Notes: a model not told the origin generated them from the letters alone. Shown: positions 17,372-26,818, numbered from the stretch's first letter. The stretch: 64,000 nt of DNA from Pseudomonas sp. RIT288 (GCF_000631985.1 NZ_JFYN01000011.1:81343-145342); one strand, 5' to 3'. Numbers and translations are program-made.

Positions 17372-17755
17372 TGCTTTCCAACGCTGATTCTGCGGCCTTT
17401 CCATACGCCGCGTAAGGTCAAAATTGGCCTCGGACAAAATGTCGCAGCGGACGAAAAAAGCGAGGGGATCAGGTCGCTTGTAACGGGGTGTGTTCAAACG
17501 CTCAGTTCGGGTGACGGACGGTAAATGGCACGACAGCCGGTATCTACCGGCGTTTGCGGCCACATCAGTCAGCCGGTTCGCAGAACACAGCAGTCAGCGT
17601 TGACCTGGAACCAGCACAAGCCAGTCCGCATCGAGCAAGCGTAGACCCGAATCCGGGGAACCGAAAGGAGAGGGTGTGACGGGGTGCGACAATGCGTCGC
17701 AAAGGGGCGGGGTGCTGCCGCACCGAGAACGGCGCGGCATATTTGTGTGCAATGC
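17372..17755. other. Intergenic region between the two cco operons
   Basis: No gene, terminator or repeat is convincing in this stretch. A 97-codon minus-strand frame (17270-17563) overlaps the ccoN1 start region and has no family signature. The region presumably carries the ccoN1 promoter. Confidence 0.5.
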
Positions 17756-18709
17756 TTACTGTTTGTTGTCTTCAGTAATCAGTTTTTCTGTATTCAGTCC
17801 GTGCGAAAGGCTGTACACATAAGCGGCCAGTAATTGCACTTTATCGTTGCCCAGCAGTTCGTTCTGTGCCGGCATGTGGCCCTGGCGACCGTGGCGAATG
17901 GTCTGCTCAAGCTGCGTCAGACTCGTGCCATAGATAAATCCGGCCGGGTGCGTCAGATTCGGCGCCCCCATGGCTTCAGTGCCGTGGCCGGTTGCCCCAT
18001 GACAGGCTACGCAGGTGGTGCTGAACGCTTGCTGTCCGGCTTGCAGGTCAGCCTTGCTGTCTGCTGGCAGCGGCAGGCCGGCCAGTTCGCGACGCACATA
18101 CGCCGCGACGTTCTTCACCCCGGCTTCGCCCAGCACTTCGCCCCAGGCCGGCATCGCCGCCATCCGGCCACCCATGATGGTGGTCTTGATGGTTTCGGCA
18201 TCGCCGCCCCAGCGCCAGTCCTTGTCGGCCAGGTTAGGGAAGCCGAAAGCGCCCTTGGCGTCGGAACCGTGGCACACCGAGCAGTTGGACGCGAACAGCC
18301 GGCCACCCATTTTCAGCGCCTGCGGATCCTTCGCCACTTCTTCCACCGGCATGGCGGCAAACTTGGCGAAGATCGGCCCGAACTTCGCGTCAGCCTTGTT
18401 CATTTCCTTTTCCCATTCGTGGACGCCGGTCCAGCCGTCCTCGTAGCCGGGCAGAACGCCTTTCCAGTTGCCCAGGCCCGGATACAGGATCAGATAGCCC
18501 ACGGAAAACACCAGCGTGCCGGCGAACAGCATGAACCACCACTGCGGCAGCGGGTTGTCGTACTCCTCGATGCCGTCGAAACTGTGGCCCATGGTCTGGT
18601 CGACGCTGCCCTTGGTCTCGCCCCGGCGGGTGCCGATCAGCAGCCAGGTCAGGCCGATCAGGCTGCCGATGGTCAGTACGCAGATCCACGTACTCCAGAA
18701 GGTGGTCAT
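17756..18709 (-). CDS. ccoP: cbb3 oxidase diheme subunit CcoP (operon 2)
   Basis: A 317-residue paralogue of the operon-1 CcoP with the same two-helix N-terminus and two heme motifs ([23 protein letters not shown] region and [11 protein letters not shown]). It lacks the short insertion after the [10 protein letters not shown] segment. The C-terminal tail ([12 protein letters not shown]) differs completely from the operon-1 tail. It overlaps ccoQ by four bases. Confidence 0.95.
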   Translation of the reverse strand: MTTFWSTWICVLTIGSLIGLTWLLIGTRRGETKGSVDQTMGHSFDGIEEYDNPLPQWWFMLFAGTLVFSVGYLILYPGLGNWKGVLPGYEDGWTGVHEWEKEMNKADAKFGPIFAKFAAMPVEEVAKDPQALKMGGRLFASNCSVCHGSDAKGAFGFPNLADKDWRWGGDAETIKTTIMGGRMAAMPAWGEVLGEAGVKNVAAYVRRELAGLPLPADSKADLQAGQQAFSTTCVACHGATGHGTEAMGAPNLTHPAGFIYGTSLTQLEQTIRHGRQGHMPAQNELLGNDKVQLLAAYVYSLSHGLNTEKLITEDNKQ

Positions 18710-18915
18710 GGCCGGGTACTCCTTGGTTCAGATGCTGGGGTAATGTCGGGTTGCGGCTCGTCGGCGAACGGCAGCAGGCGCGCTTCGGCGAACTCCGGGG
18801 TGCGCTTGCGGTTGAACACCCAGATCGTCAGGCCGACGAACGCGACGAACACCACGACGGTGCCGAGGCCGCGAATCAGCCCTGCACTTATTTCAAAGCC
18901 CATTTCAGTGACCAT
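18706..18915 (-). CDS. ccoQ: cbb3 oxidase small subunit CcoQ (operon 2)
   Basis: The 69-residue protein has the single helix [18 protein letters not shown] followed by [19 protein letters not shown]. The ATG at 18915 follows AGAGGTGA. An internal ATG at 18903 is possible. It sits three bases after ccoO. Confidence 0.92.
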   Translation of the reverse strand: MVTEMGFEISAGLIRGLGTVVVFVAFVGLTIWVFNRKRTPEFAEARLLPFADEPQPDITPASEPRSTRP

Positions 18916-18918
18916 GGC

Positions 18919-19527
18919 TCACCTCTTGCTCTTGATCGCAGTGCCAAGCACTTGCAGGTAGGAGACGAGAGCGTCCATTTCGGTCTTGCCCTTGAGGCTG
19001 GCGACCGCGCCGCTGATGTCGTCGTCGGTGTACGGCACGCCGAGGGTGCGCATGGTCTTGAGCTTGGTTTCGGTGTGGCTGCTGTCGACCGCTTGCGTCA
19101 CCAGCCACGGGTAGGCCGGCATCTTCGACTCAGGCACGACGTTGCGCGGGTTGTACAAGTGCGCGCGGTGCCAGTCATCCGAGTAACGCGCGCCGACCCG
19201 GGCGAGGTCCGGCCCGGTACGTTTCGAGCCCCACAGAAACGGGTGATCCCAGACGCTTTCACCGGCTACCGAGTAGTGCCCGTAGCGCTCGGTTTCGGCG
19301 CGGAACGGACGGATCATCTGCGAGTGGCAACCGACGCAGCCTTCGCGGATGTAGATGTCGCGGCCTTCCAGTTGCAGCGCGGTGTAAGGCTTCATGCCTT
19401 CCACCGGTTTGTTGGTGACGTCCTGGAAGAACAGCGGGACGATCTGGGTCAGGCCGCCGATGCTCACGGCGAACACCATCAGCAGCATCAGCAGGCCGAC
19501 GTTCTTTTCAATCGTTTCGTGTTTCAT
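18919..19527 (-). CDS. ccoO: cbb3 oxidase monoheme subunit CcoO (operon 2)
   Basis: A 202-residue cytochrome c subunit with [23 protein letters not shown], nearly identical to the operon-1 copy in the core. The ATG at 19527 has GAGGAG upstream and gives the family N-terminus [13 protein letters not shown]. The frame is open to 19560, but those codons overlap ccoN. Confidence 0.95.
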   Translation of the reverse strand: MKHETIEKNVGLLMLLMVFAVSIGGLTQIVPLFFQDVTNKPVEGMKPYTALQLEGRDIYIREGCVGCHSQMIRPFRAETERYGHYSVAGESVWDHPFLWGSKRTGPDLARVGARYSDDWHRAHLYNPRNVVPESKMPAYPWLVTQAVDSSHTETKLKTMRTLGVPYTDDDISGAVASLKGKTEMDALVSYLQVLGTAIKSKR

Positions 19528-19537
19528 GGCGGACTCC

Positions 19538-20962
19538 TCAGGCCATCTGCGCGGCAGCAACGACGTCAGCAGGCTGCGAGGCCCGCACGGTGCGCCAGGT
19601 GTTGTAAGCCATCAGGAACATGCCGCTGAGGAAGATCGCCCCACCCACCAGACGCACGATGAAGCCTGGGTGGCTGGCCACCAGGGTTTCGACGAAGGAG
19701 TAGGTCAGCGTGCCGTCCTCGTTGACTGCGCGCCACATCAGGCCCTGGGCGATGCCGTTGACCCACATCGAGGCGATGTAGAGCACGGTGCCAATGGTCG
19801 CGAGCCAGAAGTGCGCGTTGATCAGGCCGATGCTGTGCATCTGCTCTTTGCCGAAGACTTTCGGGATCATGTGGTACAGGGCGCCGATCGAGATCATCGC
19901 CACCCAGCCGAGAGCGCCGGCATGTACGTGGCCGATGGTCCAGTCGGTGTAGTGGGAGAGGGCGTTGACGGTCTTGATCGCCATCATCGGACCTTCGAAG
20001 GTCGACATGCCGTAGAACGCCAGTGAGACCACGAGGAAACGCAGGATCGGGTCGCTGCGCAGCTTATGCCAGGCGCCCGAGAGGGTCATCATGCCGTTGA
20101 TCATGCCGCCCCAGCTCGGTGCCAGCAGAATCAGCGACATCACCATGCCCAGCGACTGTGCCCAGTCCGGCAGCGCGGTGTAGTGCAGGTGGTGCGGGCC
20201 GGCCCAGATGTACAGGGTGATCAGTGCCCAGAAGTGCACGATCGACAGGCGATACGAATACACCGGACGCTCGGCCTGTTTCGGCACGAAGTAATACATC
20301 ATCCCGAGGAAACCGGCGGTGAGGAAAAAGCCTACGGCGTTGTGGCCGTACCACCATTGCACCATCGCATCGGTCGCACCGGCGTACACCGAGTAGGACT
20401 TGGTGAAGCTCACCGGCAACTCAAGGTTGTTGACGATGTGCAGAATCGCCACGGTGATGATGAACGCGCCGAAGAACCAGTTGCCGACGTAGATGTGCTT
20501 GGTCTTGCGCTGCATGATCGTGCCGAAGAACACGATGGCGTAGGCGACCCAGACGATGGTGATCAGGATGTCGATCGGCCATTCCAGTTCGGCGTATTCC
20601 TTGGAGCTGGTGTAACCCAGTGGCAGGCTGATCGCCGCCAGCAGGATCACCAGTTGCCAGCCCCAGAAGCAGAACGCGGCGATTTTCGGCGCGAACAATT
20701 GCGTCTGGCAGGTGCGCTGCACCGAGTAGAACGAACTGGCGAACAGCGCGCAGCCACCGAACGCGAAGATCACCGCGTTGGTGTGCAACGGGCGGAGACG
20801 GCCGAAACTGGTCCAGGGCAAATTGAAGTTGAGTTCCGGCCAGACCAATTGGGCCGCGAGAAAAACCCCGAGCCCCATGCCGACGATGCCCCACACCACC
20901 GTCATAATGGCGAATTGGCGGACCACCTTGTAGTTGTAGGCGGTACTGATAGAAGTGTTCAT
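19538..20962 (-). CDS. ccoN: cbb3 oxidase catalytic subunit CcoN (operon 2)
   Basis: A 474-residue paralogue of the operon-1 CcoN with all the same His-containing motifs. By position it corresponds to P. aeruginosa ccoN2, which is the strongly ANR-induced copy. A near-perfect ANR box lies 121 bases upstream, within the divergent hydrolase gene. GGGGAACC precedes the ATG. Confidence 0.96.
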   Translation of the reverse strand: MNTSISTAYNYKVVRQFAIMTVVWGIVGMGLGVFLAAQLVWPELNFNLPWTSFGRLRPLHTNAVIFAFGGCALFASSFYSVQRTCQTQLFAPKIAAFCFWGWQLVILLAAISLPLGYTSSKEYAELEWPIDILITIVWVAYAIVFFGTIMQRKTKHIYVGNWFFGAFIITVAILHIVNNLELPVSFTKSYSVYAGATDAMVQWWYGHNAVGFFLTAGFLGMMYYFVPKQAERPVYSYRLSIVHFWALITLYIWAGPHHLHYTALPDWAQSLGMVMSLILLAPSWGGMINGMMTLSGAWHKLRSDPILRFLVVSLAFYGMSTFEGPMMAIKTVNALSHYTDWTIGHVHAGALGWVAMISIGALYHMIPKVFGKEQMHSIGLINAHFWLATIGTVLYIASMWVNGIAQGLMWRAVNEDGTLTYSFVETLVASHPGFIVRLVGGAIFLSGMFLMAYNTWRTVRASQPADVVAAAQMA

Positions 20963-21057
20963 GGTTCCCCATCCACGGTTCAGCCGAAGTGAGCGCGCGC
21001 AGAAAACGCCGCGAATCCTTCGTCTGGAGTTATAGGCAGACTAAAAGCGAGGCAAGC

Positions 21058-21735
21058 ATGGACAAACAGCACAAGGCCAGTATTGACGGGGATCAATGGG
21101 CGCAGTGCGTGCGTGATCATGGGTGGCTTTGGGATGCGGCTGTTGGCGAGGCTTCGGCGACGCTGATCCTGGCTCATGGTGCGGGCGCGCCGATGGACAG
21201 TGACTGGATGAACGATACGGCTGGGCGCCTTGCCGGGCTTGGTATCAACGTGTTGCGGTTTGAGTTTCCTTACATGGCGCAGCGGCGTATCGACGGTGGC
21301 AAGCGTCCGCCTGATCCGGCGCCGAAACTGCTTGAATGCTGGCGTGAGGTTTATGGCTTGGTGCGACTTCATGTCGCTGGGGTTTTGGCGATTGGCGGCA
21401 AGTCCATGGGCGGGCGGATGGCCAGTCTTTTGGCTGACGAGTTGGGCGCTGATGCGTTGGTTTGCCTGGGTTATCCGTTTTATGCGGTGGGGAAACCGGA
21501 AAAGCCTCGGGTTGAGCATCTGGTTTCTTTGCGGACTCGGACGTTGATTGTTCAGGGGGAGCGGGATGCGCTGGGTAATCGGGACGCTGTCGAGGCTTAC
21601 GATCTATCGCCGAATATTGAGGTGTTCTGGTTGGCCTCTGGGGATCATGATTTGAAGCCGTTGAAGGTTTCCGGGTTTACGCATTCGGAGCATTTGGATT
21701 CGGCGGTGGAGAAGGTTGCCGGGTTTCTTCGTTGA
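21058..21735 (+). CDS. Alpha/beta hydrolase (KANL3/Tex30-like)
   Basis: A 225-residue alpha/beta hydrolase with LILAHGAGAPMDSDWM (oxyanion region) and the nucleophile elbow IGGKSMGGRMAS. Likely acid and histidine positions are VQGERDALG and SGDHDLKP. The ATG at 21058 follows GAGG. The frame is open upstream to 20989 without a better site. It is divergent from ccoN2, and its 5' coding sequence carries the ccoN2 ANR box. The substrate is unknown. Confidence 0.82.
   Translation: MDKQHKASIDGDQWAQCVRDHGWLWDAAVGEASATLILAHGAGAPMDSDWMNDTAGRLAGLGINVLRFEFPYMAQRRIDGGKRPPDPAPKLLECWREVYGLVRLHVAGVLAIGGKSMGGRMASLLADELGADALVCLGYPFYAVGKPEKPRVEHLVSLRTRTLIVQGERDALGNRDAVEAYDLSPNIEVFWLASGDHDLKPLKVSGFTHSEHLDSAVEKVAGFLR
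21083..21096 (-). promoter_or_regulatory. ANR box of the ccoN2 operon
   Basis: TTGACGGGGATCAA matches TTGAT-N4-ATCAA with a single T-to-C change, a change commonly tolerated in ANR sites. It lies 121 bases upstream of the ccoN2 ATG and inside codons 9-13 of the divergent hydrolase gene. Confidence 0.78.
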
Positions 21736-21769
21736 GGTTTGGTTGGGGGGGTATATCCGTTGCTGTGGT

Positions 21770-22030
21770 AACGGCGACTTAGGGTTCCGCCCTTACGGCG
21801 GGTCACCTTTTCCAAACGCCGAAAAGGTAACCCAAAAGGCTTGCTTCTGCGTTCGGCCCGCTCGCTGGGGCTCGGGGTTCCTTCGCTGCGGGATCCATCC
21901 GGGCGCATCGCCTCCGGTTTGCTTCGCTGCACCTCCTCTCGCTGTGTTTGGCTGCGCCAAACGGTCGCTGCGCTCCCACCCCCGGATGAATCCCTCCACT
22001 CAGCCTTCCGACGTCGCCCGTGGATCAAGA
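21770..22030. repeat. Dispersed ~250-bp intergenic repeat
   Basis: The stretch runs from GGGTTCCGCCCTTACGGCGG to the segment ending CCTTCCGACGTCGCCC. I recognise it as a family repeated many times in P. fluorescens genomes and often mis-annotated as small ORFs on either strand. It has ORFs in several frames but no ribosome-binding site or conserved domain. Confidence 0.6.
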
Positions 22031-22062
22031 TCAAAAGCCGCAGCCGAGCTTGCGCTCATCCT

Positions 22063-22345
22063 GTGTAGGAGCTGCCGAAGGCTGCGATCTTTTGATCTTG
22101 ATCTTGTGGGAGCAGGCCTGCCAGCGATGGCGGCCTACGACCCGACCATTCCCTTACTGATGCACCCGACCCAACTGTAGGAGTGAGCCTGCTCGCGATG
22201 GCGCCCTGACATCTAACTAATTCCTGACAGAATGCACTCAATTCATTGTGGGAGCTGGCTTGCCAGCGATGGCGGCATTACAGCCGACCAATTCCTTACT
22301 GATGCGCCGGGTCCAAATGTGGGAGCGAGCCTGCTCGCGAAAGCT
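22063..22345. repeat. REP array with exact 71-bp period
   Basis: A single REP of the TGTAGGAGCTGCCGAAGGCT type is followed by four REP-like units beginning TGTGGGAG or TGTAGGAG at 22105, 22176, 22247 and 22318. The spacing is exactly 71 bases each time. Units 1 and 3 share a CCAGCGATGGCGGC core and related tails. Units 2 and 4 share GAGCCTGCTCGCGA. All point the same way. Confidence 0.75.
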
Positions 22346-22533
22346 GTCTGACAGACACCATAAAAAAACAGGCCGTTTGCGGACTTTTCTGTCGGTAAAC
22401 GCAATCCTGCAGGTTTGTTTAAATCACACAACCCGTTACGCCACCGGACCTACAACGCCTTGCGCCGTTGCCTACGCGTACGCCAGAATCCGCCGGCTTA
22501 CACGGCTATGGGCCGGGCGATATCGTTTCCCTG

Positions 22534-22745
22534 TCACTGAAAATCAGTGATCGGGTTTGGTAGCCCGTCTGTAATAGCTGTATGGCAACACCTATACAGT
22601 CCCTTTTTTGGGGCTCGGTTTTATGGTGGTCATGCGTGGGGCTCATTCGTGAGCGCCGGGTTCCTATTGCAGCCGGTCTACCAACCCGCGTATGGCCGCC
22701 ACCCATCGTTTGGTAGCGTGGGTGATGGCTCCTTGAAATCTGCGA
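22534..22745 (+). ncRNA. Candidate structured leader RNA of the DUF6124-type gene
   Basis: A perfect hairpin TCACTGA-AAA-TCAGTGA (22534-22550) is followed by a hairpin with CGGG/CCCG stem presenting the loop TTTGGTAG (22556-22563). A second hairpin (stem ACCCA/TGGGT, 22701-22723) presents the same loop at 22709-22716. Between them CTACCAACCCG (22678-22688) can pair with either loop. The region contains no good start codon and ends just before an AGGAG ribosome-binding site. The layout suggests a cis-acting switch. Expression is not shown. Confidence 0.5.
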
Positions 22746-22759
22746 TAGGAGTTACATCT

Positions 22760-23119
22760 ATGTTCAAAGCCACGCCCAACCCACCAGAAACCGATCCAGC
22801 CCCTCACGACCCAGAGCTTGAGTCCCAGAAGACAAAAGACGCCGCCGACCGCGCACTCGACTATTACCTCGGCCCCGATATCCCGAAGTACTTCCCACCC
22901 AAGGCCCGCCCCATCTACATGGTCGATCCCACGCTCGATGACGAAACACTGCTCGTCGAAGCCAGTGAATCACTGTCATCAGCCAACGCCATGGCCGGCA
23001 ATATCGCCAACTCGGTGAAAGGCCCGGAGCGCAAACCGCTGCTGGCGCTGCAACAGGTGATTATGTTGAACGAGCTGCTAGTGAATCGACTGTTGGATAA
23101 GCTGCGGTTGCCTCAATAA
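22760..23119 (+). CDS. Small conserved pseudomonad protein, DUF6124-like
   Basis: The 119-residue product begins MFKATPNPPETDPA and continues with KDAADRALDYYLGP, then LLVEASESLSSANAMAGNIANSV and a helical C-terminus. This pattern resembles small DUF6124-type proteins common and multicopy in Pseudomonas. Function is unknown. ATAGGAG precedes the ATG. An upstream in-frame extension to 22547 is the structured leader and is not taken as coding. Confidence 0.7.
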   Translation: MFKATPNPPETDPAPHDPELESQKTKDAADRALDYYLGPDIPKYFPPKARPIYMVDPTLDDETLLVEASESLSSANAMAGNIANSVKGPERKPLLALQQVIMLNELLVNRLLDKLRLPQ

Positions 23120-23141
23120 TTTTGCTGGCCGTTATGGCCTC

Positions 23142-23234
23142 ATCGCGAGCAGGCTCACTCCTACAGGGAATCGTGGTCGGACAAATAATCTGTCGTCACC
23201 GCATAACCAATGTAGGAGTGAGCCTGCTCGCGAT
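23142..23234. repeat. REP inverted pair
   Basis: ATCGCGAGCAGGCTCACTCC and its complement face each other about 50 bases apart after the DUF6124-like gene. They are of the same family as units 2 and 4 of the 71-bp array. Confidence 0.75.
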
Positions 23235-23271
23235 TGCGGTCTGCCAGGCACCATCAGTTTCAGACTGGCAA

Positions 23272-23304
23272 TAAAAAACCCGGACGCTTTCGCCATCCGG
23301 GCTT
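23272..23304 (-). terminator. Terminator downstream of aer
   Basis: Stem CCCGGA/TCCGGG with an 11-nt loop is followed on the minus strand by a run of six Ts. It is about 100 bases beyond the aer stop and beyond the REP pair. Confidence 0.75.
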
Positions 23305-23307
23305 TCA

Positions 23308-23399
23308 AGATCAAAAGATCGTCCGAACGCGGCCCGAGCCTTCGGCAGCTCCTGCAGGTGATCGGTGTAGGAGCTGCCGCAGGCTGCGATCTTTTGCTT
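23308..23399. repeat. REP inverted pair with a disrupted arm
   Basis: The right arm is a normal REP (TGTAGGAGCTGCCGCAGGCT). In the left arm the usual GATCGCAGCC is broken by about 14 extra bases (TCCGAACGCGGCCC). Confidence 0.6.
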
Positions 23400-24965
23400 T
23401 TAGCGGTTAAACCGCTCCACCAACGAGTATTGCGTGTTGGCAGTCTTGGTCAGCTCTTCACTCAGCAGCGCCGAGTTATGCGCTTGCTCGGACGTCTGGT
23501 CCGCCAGTTCCGAAATGTTGCTGATGTTGCGGCTGATCTCCTCAGCCACCGCACTTTGCTCTTCGGTCGCTGCAGCGATCTGGGTGGTCATGTCGGTGAT
23601 GTTGGCCACCGCTTCGCTGATGCCGACCAGTGCCTGATCCGCTTCCAGAACCCGCGCCACACCTTCTTCCGCCTGGCGATGCCCGGCTTCCATGGTTTGC
23701 ACGGCGCTGCTCGCAGTCTGCTGCAGCTTGGCGATCAGGGCATGGATCTGTCCGGTGGATTCGCTGGTGCGTTGCGCCAGTTGACGGACTTCGTCAGCCA
23801 CTACGGCAAAGCCACGGCCCATCTCGCCGGCACGTGCGGCTTCGATGGCGGCGTTGAGCGCGAGCAGGTTGGTCTGGTCGGCGATGCCTTTGATCACGTC
23901 GACCACGCCGCCGATTTCGTCGCTGTCCTTGGCCAGTTGCGTGACGGTCAGGCCGGTTTCGCCGACCACCACCGACAGACGCTGGATGGCTTCGCGGGTT
24001 TCCCCGGCGATGTCGCGGCCGCGACCGGTCAGGCGGTTGGCTTCCTGCGTCGCGTCAGCGGTGCGCTGCACGTGGCTGGCGACTTCCTGAGTGGTGGCGG
24101 CCATCTGGTTGACGGCGGTGGCGACCTGTTCGGTTTCCACGCGCTGACGCTCCAGACCGCTGGAGCTGTTGTGCGCCAGGGTGTCGGACTGCTTGGCCTG
24201 ATCGGTCAGGTGCTCGGCAGTGTCCTGCAGACGGGTCAGGCAGGTTTTCAGACGCGCTTCCTGGCTGAGGATCGACATTTCCAGACGCGCCTGCGCGCCA
24301 CGGCTGTCGGTGTACATCTGCGCGATCAGCGGGTCGGAGGTGGTCTGCTCGGCCAGGCGCAGCAGGCGCTTGAGCCCGCGTTGCTGCCATTGCAGGCCCA
24401 TCAGGCCCAGCGGCACCGACAGGACGGCAGCGAGGGCGAAGCCCCATTGCGAGTTCAGGGTTGCGCCGATCACGAAGCTCAACTGGCTGACCAGAATGAA
24501 TGGCAGCCAGTCTTGCAGCACCGGCAGCCATTTGTCGCTGGAAGGAATCGCCGACTTGCCTTGGTTGATGCGTTGGTAGAGCGCTTCGGCACGGCGGATC
24601 TGTTCGGCGGTGGGTTTGATCCGCACCGACTCGTAACCGACCACCTGATTGCCGTCGAACACCGGTGTCACGTAGGCGTTCACCCAGTAGTGGTCACCGG
24701 ATTTGCAGCGGTTCTTGACAATGCCCATCCATGGCAAGCCTTGTTTCAATGTGCCCCACATGTGCGAAAACACTGCAGCCGGAACGTCGGGGTGACGAAC
24801 CAGGTTGTGCGGCGCACGGATCAGCTCTTCACGCGAAAACCCGCTGATTTCGACGAAAGCGTCGTTGCAGTAAGTGATCACGCCTTTAGCGTCGGTTGTG
24901 GAAATCAACCGCTGCTGAGCCGGGAAAGTCCGTTCGCGTTGTGTAATGGGCTGGTTATTACGCAT
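23400..24965 (-). CDS. aer: Aerotaxis receptor Aer (PAS methyl-accepting protein)
   Basis: The 521-residue receptor starts with a PAS domain (residues ~10-120, containing [13 protein letters not shown] and NLVRHPDVP) of the FAD-binding Aer type. A hydrophobic anchor follows around 155-190, then a HAMP-like linker and a cytoplasmic signalling domain with the conserved hairpin [17 protein letters not shown]. It senses redox/oxygen and signals to CheA. Its position next to cco2 matches P. aeruginosa, where aer is also near the oxidase genes. No clear ANR box was found in its 100-base upstream region. Confidence 0.9.
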   Translation of the reverse strand: MRNNQPITQRERTFPAQQRLISTTDAKGVITYCNDAFVEISGFSREELIRAPHNLVRHPDVPAAVFSHMWGTLKQGLPWMGIVKNRCKSGDHYWVNAYVTPVFDGNQVVGYESVRIKPTAEQIRRAEALYQRINQGKSAIPSSDKWLPVLQDWLPFILVSQLSFVIGATLNSQWGFALAAVLSVPLGLMGLQWQQRGLKRLLRLAEQTTSDPLIAQMYTDSRGAQARLEMSILSQEARLKTCLTRLQDTAEHLTDQAKQSDTLAHNSSSGLERQRVETEQVATAVNQMAATTQEVASHVQRTADATQEANRLTGRGRDIAGETREAIQRLSVVVGETGLTVTQLAKDSDEIGGVVDVIKGIADQTNLLALNAAIEAARAGEMGRGFAVVADEVRQLAQRTSESTGQIHALIAKLQQTASSAVQTMEAGHRQAEEGVARVLEADQALVGISEAVANITDMTTQIAAATEEQSAVAEEISRNISNISELADQTSEQAHNSALLSEELTKTANTQYSLVERFNR

Positions 24966-25067
24966 GGTTTTTCAATCCGCAAGGCTTTGAAAGGTTGTCG
25001 GCGCTGTCACGAAATTATTGAAGTTTTTTTTCAGATATAAGTACGGCGTCGCAAAACCGCTCTTGCT

Positions 25068-25859
25068 TCAACCGGCCAGCATCGGATAGGTGAACAGCGC
25101 AAAATGCAGCAGGTTCAGCCCGAAGTGCGTGGCGATCGCCGCCGCAAGGCCACCAAAACGGTAGGCCAGACCATAGCCGACACCTGCCAGACCCGCCAGC
25201 AGCACCCAGTGCCATCCAGCGCCCAGATGTGCGAGGGCAAAGATCAGCGACGCCAGCAGCAGAGCGAGGTTGTCGCCGTGGGGCAGGTGCTTGAACAGCC
25301 GGCTCAAGCCGCCCTGTATATAGCCGCGAAACAGCGCTTCCTCGACCAGCGTCACCAACAGCAGATTGTTCAGCAGCCACAGCCACGCCTGATCGGGCCA
25401 CTTCGGCGCCCAGGCAATCATGCCGAACAACAGCGCACCGCCCAGCGCCAGGACGGCGCTCAACGTCAGGGCGAGGACGCTGGCGTACACCGTCGGACGC
25501 AGCGAGCGTGCCGCGACAATCCACGGGCAGACGAGCAACAGCCAGAAGCCGAGCAAGGGTTTGTCCAGATTCAGATACATCGCGAACGGCACGGCGTCGT
25601 CGGTGAAACGCAGCGGGGCGATGGCCCGGCCATTGTCGAACCCCGGTAACCAGTGCAGCGCCAGCGACAGGGCGAGGAAGATAAACAGCGCGTGCCCCAG
25701 CAACCGCGCCACCGGCACCTGCTGCTGGCGCACGGCGAAACCGGCCACCAGCAACAGTCCGAAGGAGATCAGCGCGAGCCAGCCGAGTTGGCCAAAGCTC
25801 AAGGCCAATCCATAACCGAGGCTGAGAAGTGCCAGATAGAGCCATGGCAACGCCTTCAT
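25068..25859 (-). CDS. CPBP family intramembrane metalloprotease
   Basis: The 263-residue, very hydrophobic protein has about eight membrane helices. The Abi/CPBP motifs are present: VEEALFRGYIQG (EExxxR) near residues 172-183, FALAHLGAG (FxxxH) near 206-214 and ATHFGLNLLHF near 243-253. Such proteins act on membrane-bound substrates or as CAAX-like proteases. No partner gene is evident. It precedes aer on the same strand with a 102-base gap. Confidence 0.87.
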   Translation of the reverse strand: MKALPWLYLALLSLGYGLALSFGQLGWLALISFGLLLVAGFAVRQQQVPVARLLGHALFIFLALSLALHWLPGFDNGRAIAPLRFTDDAVPFAMYLNLDKPLLGFWLLLVCPWIVAARSLRPTVYASVLALTLSAVLALGGALLFGMIAWAPKWPDQAWLWLLNNLLLVTLVEEALFRGYIQGGLSRLFKHLPHGDNLALLLASLIFALAHLGAGWHWVLLAGLAGVGYGLAYRFGGLAAAIATHFGLNLLHFALFTYPMLAG

Positions 25860-25963
25860 CGAAAGTCCTTGTGCAGAATTTTGTGGAAGGGCTTTCTACA
25901 CGGGTGAGGGCGTCGGGACAAGTAAAGGTGTGGCGGGAAACGGTGACACGCCGCAATCCTCCC

Positions 25964-26044
25964 TGTAGGAGCTGCCGCAGGCTGCGATCTTCTGACTTTG
26001 GCTTTTCAAGATCAAAAGATCGCAGCCTGCGGCAGCTCCTACAG
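25964..26044. repeat. REP inverted pair
   Basis: TGTAGGAGCTGCCGCAGGCT and its complement enclose a loop of about 20 bases between the CPBP protease promoter and the 3' end of inhA. Confidence 0.8.
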
Positions 26045-26065
26045 GGTTTTGTATTTGGCGGAGGA

Positions 26066-26752
26066 TCAGCGCAGGTCGAGTTTCGCCGCCGCGCGCTCGG
26101 TGATTTCCGTGCGCAGTTTCAACGACGGCGCTGCACGCAGGCGGGCCTCGTCGATGACAGCACTCGACGCCGTCTGCGGGCTGCCCGACTCAAACGGCGG
26201 CGCCGGAGCATACTCAAGTTGCAACTGAATCAACTGCGCCGCCTCGGCTCCCACCAGTTCGGCGGCCAGCACCAGCGCAAAGTCGATGCCTGCGGTAATC
26301 CCGCCACCGGTAAACAGATTGCCGTCGCGCACCACCCGATCCTGCACCGCAATCGCGCCGAGCTTCGGCAGCAGTTCGTGATAGGCCCAGTGGGTGGTCG
26401 CGCGTTTGCCTTTCAGCAGACCCGCCGCGCCCAGCACCAGCGAACCGGTGCACACCGACGTCACATATCTGGCCTGCGCCGCCTGACGCTTGATGAACGC
26501 CAGCGTCTGCTCATCCTCCATCAGCGGCCCGACCCCGGCGCCACCGGGAATACAGAGCACATCCAGATCCGGGCAGTCCTCGAAGGTGGTGGTCGGTTTC
26601 AGCAGCAGGCCGGTGCTGGCGGTGACCGGCACCAGATCCTTCCAGATCAGATGCACCTGCACGTCCGGCAGCGAGGCCAACACGTCATAGGGACCGGTCA
26701 GGTCGAGTTGCTGCACCTGCGGAAACAACAGAAAACCGATCTGCAACGCCAT
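26066..26752 (-). CDS. inhA: Isonitrile hydratase (DJ-1/PfpI superfamily)
   Basis: The 228-residue protein matches the P. putida isonitrile hydratase in length and sequence as I recall it, starting MALQIGFLLFPQVQQLDLTG. The residues reported for catalysis are in place: D17, nucleophile C101 and T102 in VTSVCTGSLVLGA. The enzyme hydrates isonitriles to N-substituted formamides. The ATG at 26752 follows GGAGAAA. The upstream in-frame extension to 26854 would run into the divergent regulator. A 14-bp palindrome lies between the two genes. Confidence 0.9.
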   Translation of the reverse strand: MALQIGFLLFPQVQQLDLTGPYDVLASLPDVQVHLIWKDLVPVTASTGLLLKPTTTFEDCPDLDVLCIPGGAGVGPLMEDEQTLAFIKRQAAQARYVTSVCTGSLVLGAAGLLKGKRATTHWAYHELLPKLGAIAVQDRVVRDGNLFTGGGITAGIDFALVLAAELVGAEAAQLIQLQLEYAPAPPFESGSPQTASSAVIDEARLRAAPSLKLRTEITERAAAKLDLR

Positions 26753-26804
26753 GGTTTTTTCTCCATTTGAGGGGTGGACGGCTTCACTGTAGGCGCGTAG
26801 GTTC

Positions 26805-26818
26805 TGGCGTATACGCCA
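26805..26818. promoter_or_regulatory. Perfect palindrome between inhA and its divergent regulator
   Basis: TGGCGTATACGCCA is a perfect 14-bp palindrome. A further TACGCCA half-site occurs at 26833-26839, close to the regulator start. This is a candidate operator for the GlxA-type regulator, inferred from position. Confidence 0.55.

Noticed and set aside
15834..17387. Plus-strand 517-codon frame opposite ccoN1, and similar frames opposite ccoN2, ccoP and hemN
   Set aside because: Antisense to well-defined conserved genes. The products are low-complexity and not protein-like.
17270..17563. 97-codon minus-strand frame upstream of ccoN1
   Set aside because: It overlaps the ccoN1 start and promoter region, has no convincing ribosome-binding site and no recognisable sequence.
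21645..22241. Several small ORFs on both strands after the hydrolase
   Set aside because: They lie in a dispersed intergenic repeat and REP units that give similar spurious ORFs in many places.
22105..22345. CRISPR array, suggested by the regular 71-bp spacing
   Set aside because: The repeated part is a palindromic REP, the units alternate between subtypes, the intervening sequences are themselves related, and no cas genes are nearby.
24966..25067. ANR box upstream of aer
   Set aside because: I searched both strands for TTGAT-N4-ATCAA and close variants and saw only AT-rich sequence without the dyad.
25015..25956. 313-codon minus-strand frame over the CPBP protease
   Set aside because: It is an out-of-frame overlap of the protease gene, which itself carries all family motifs and membrane helices.
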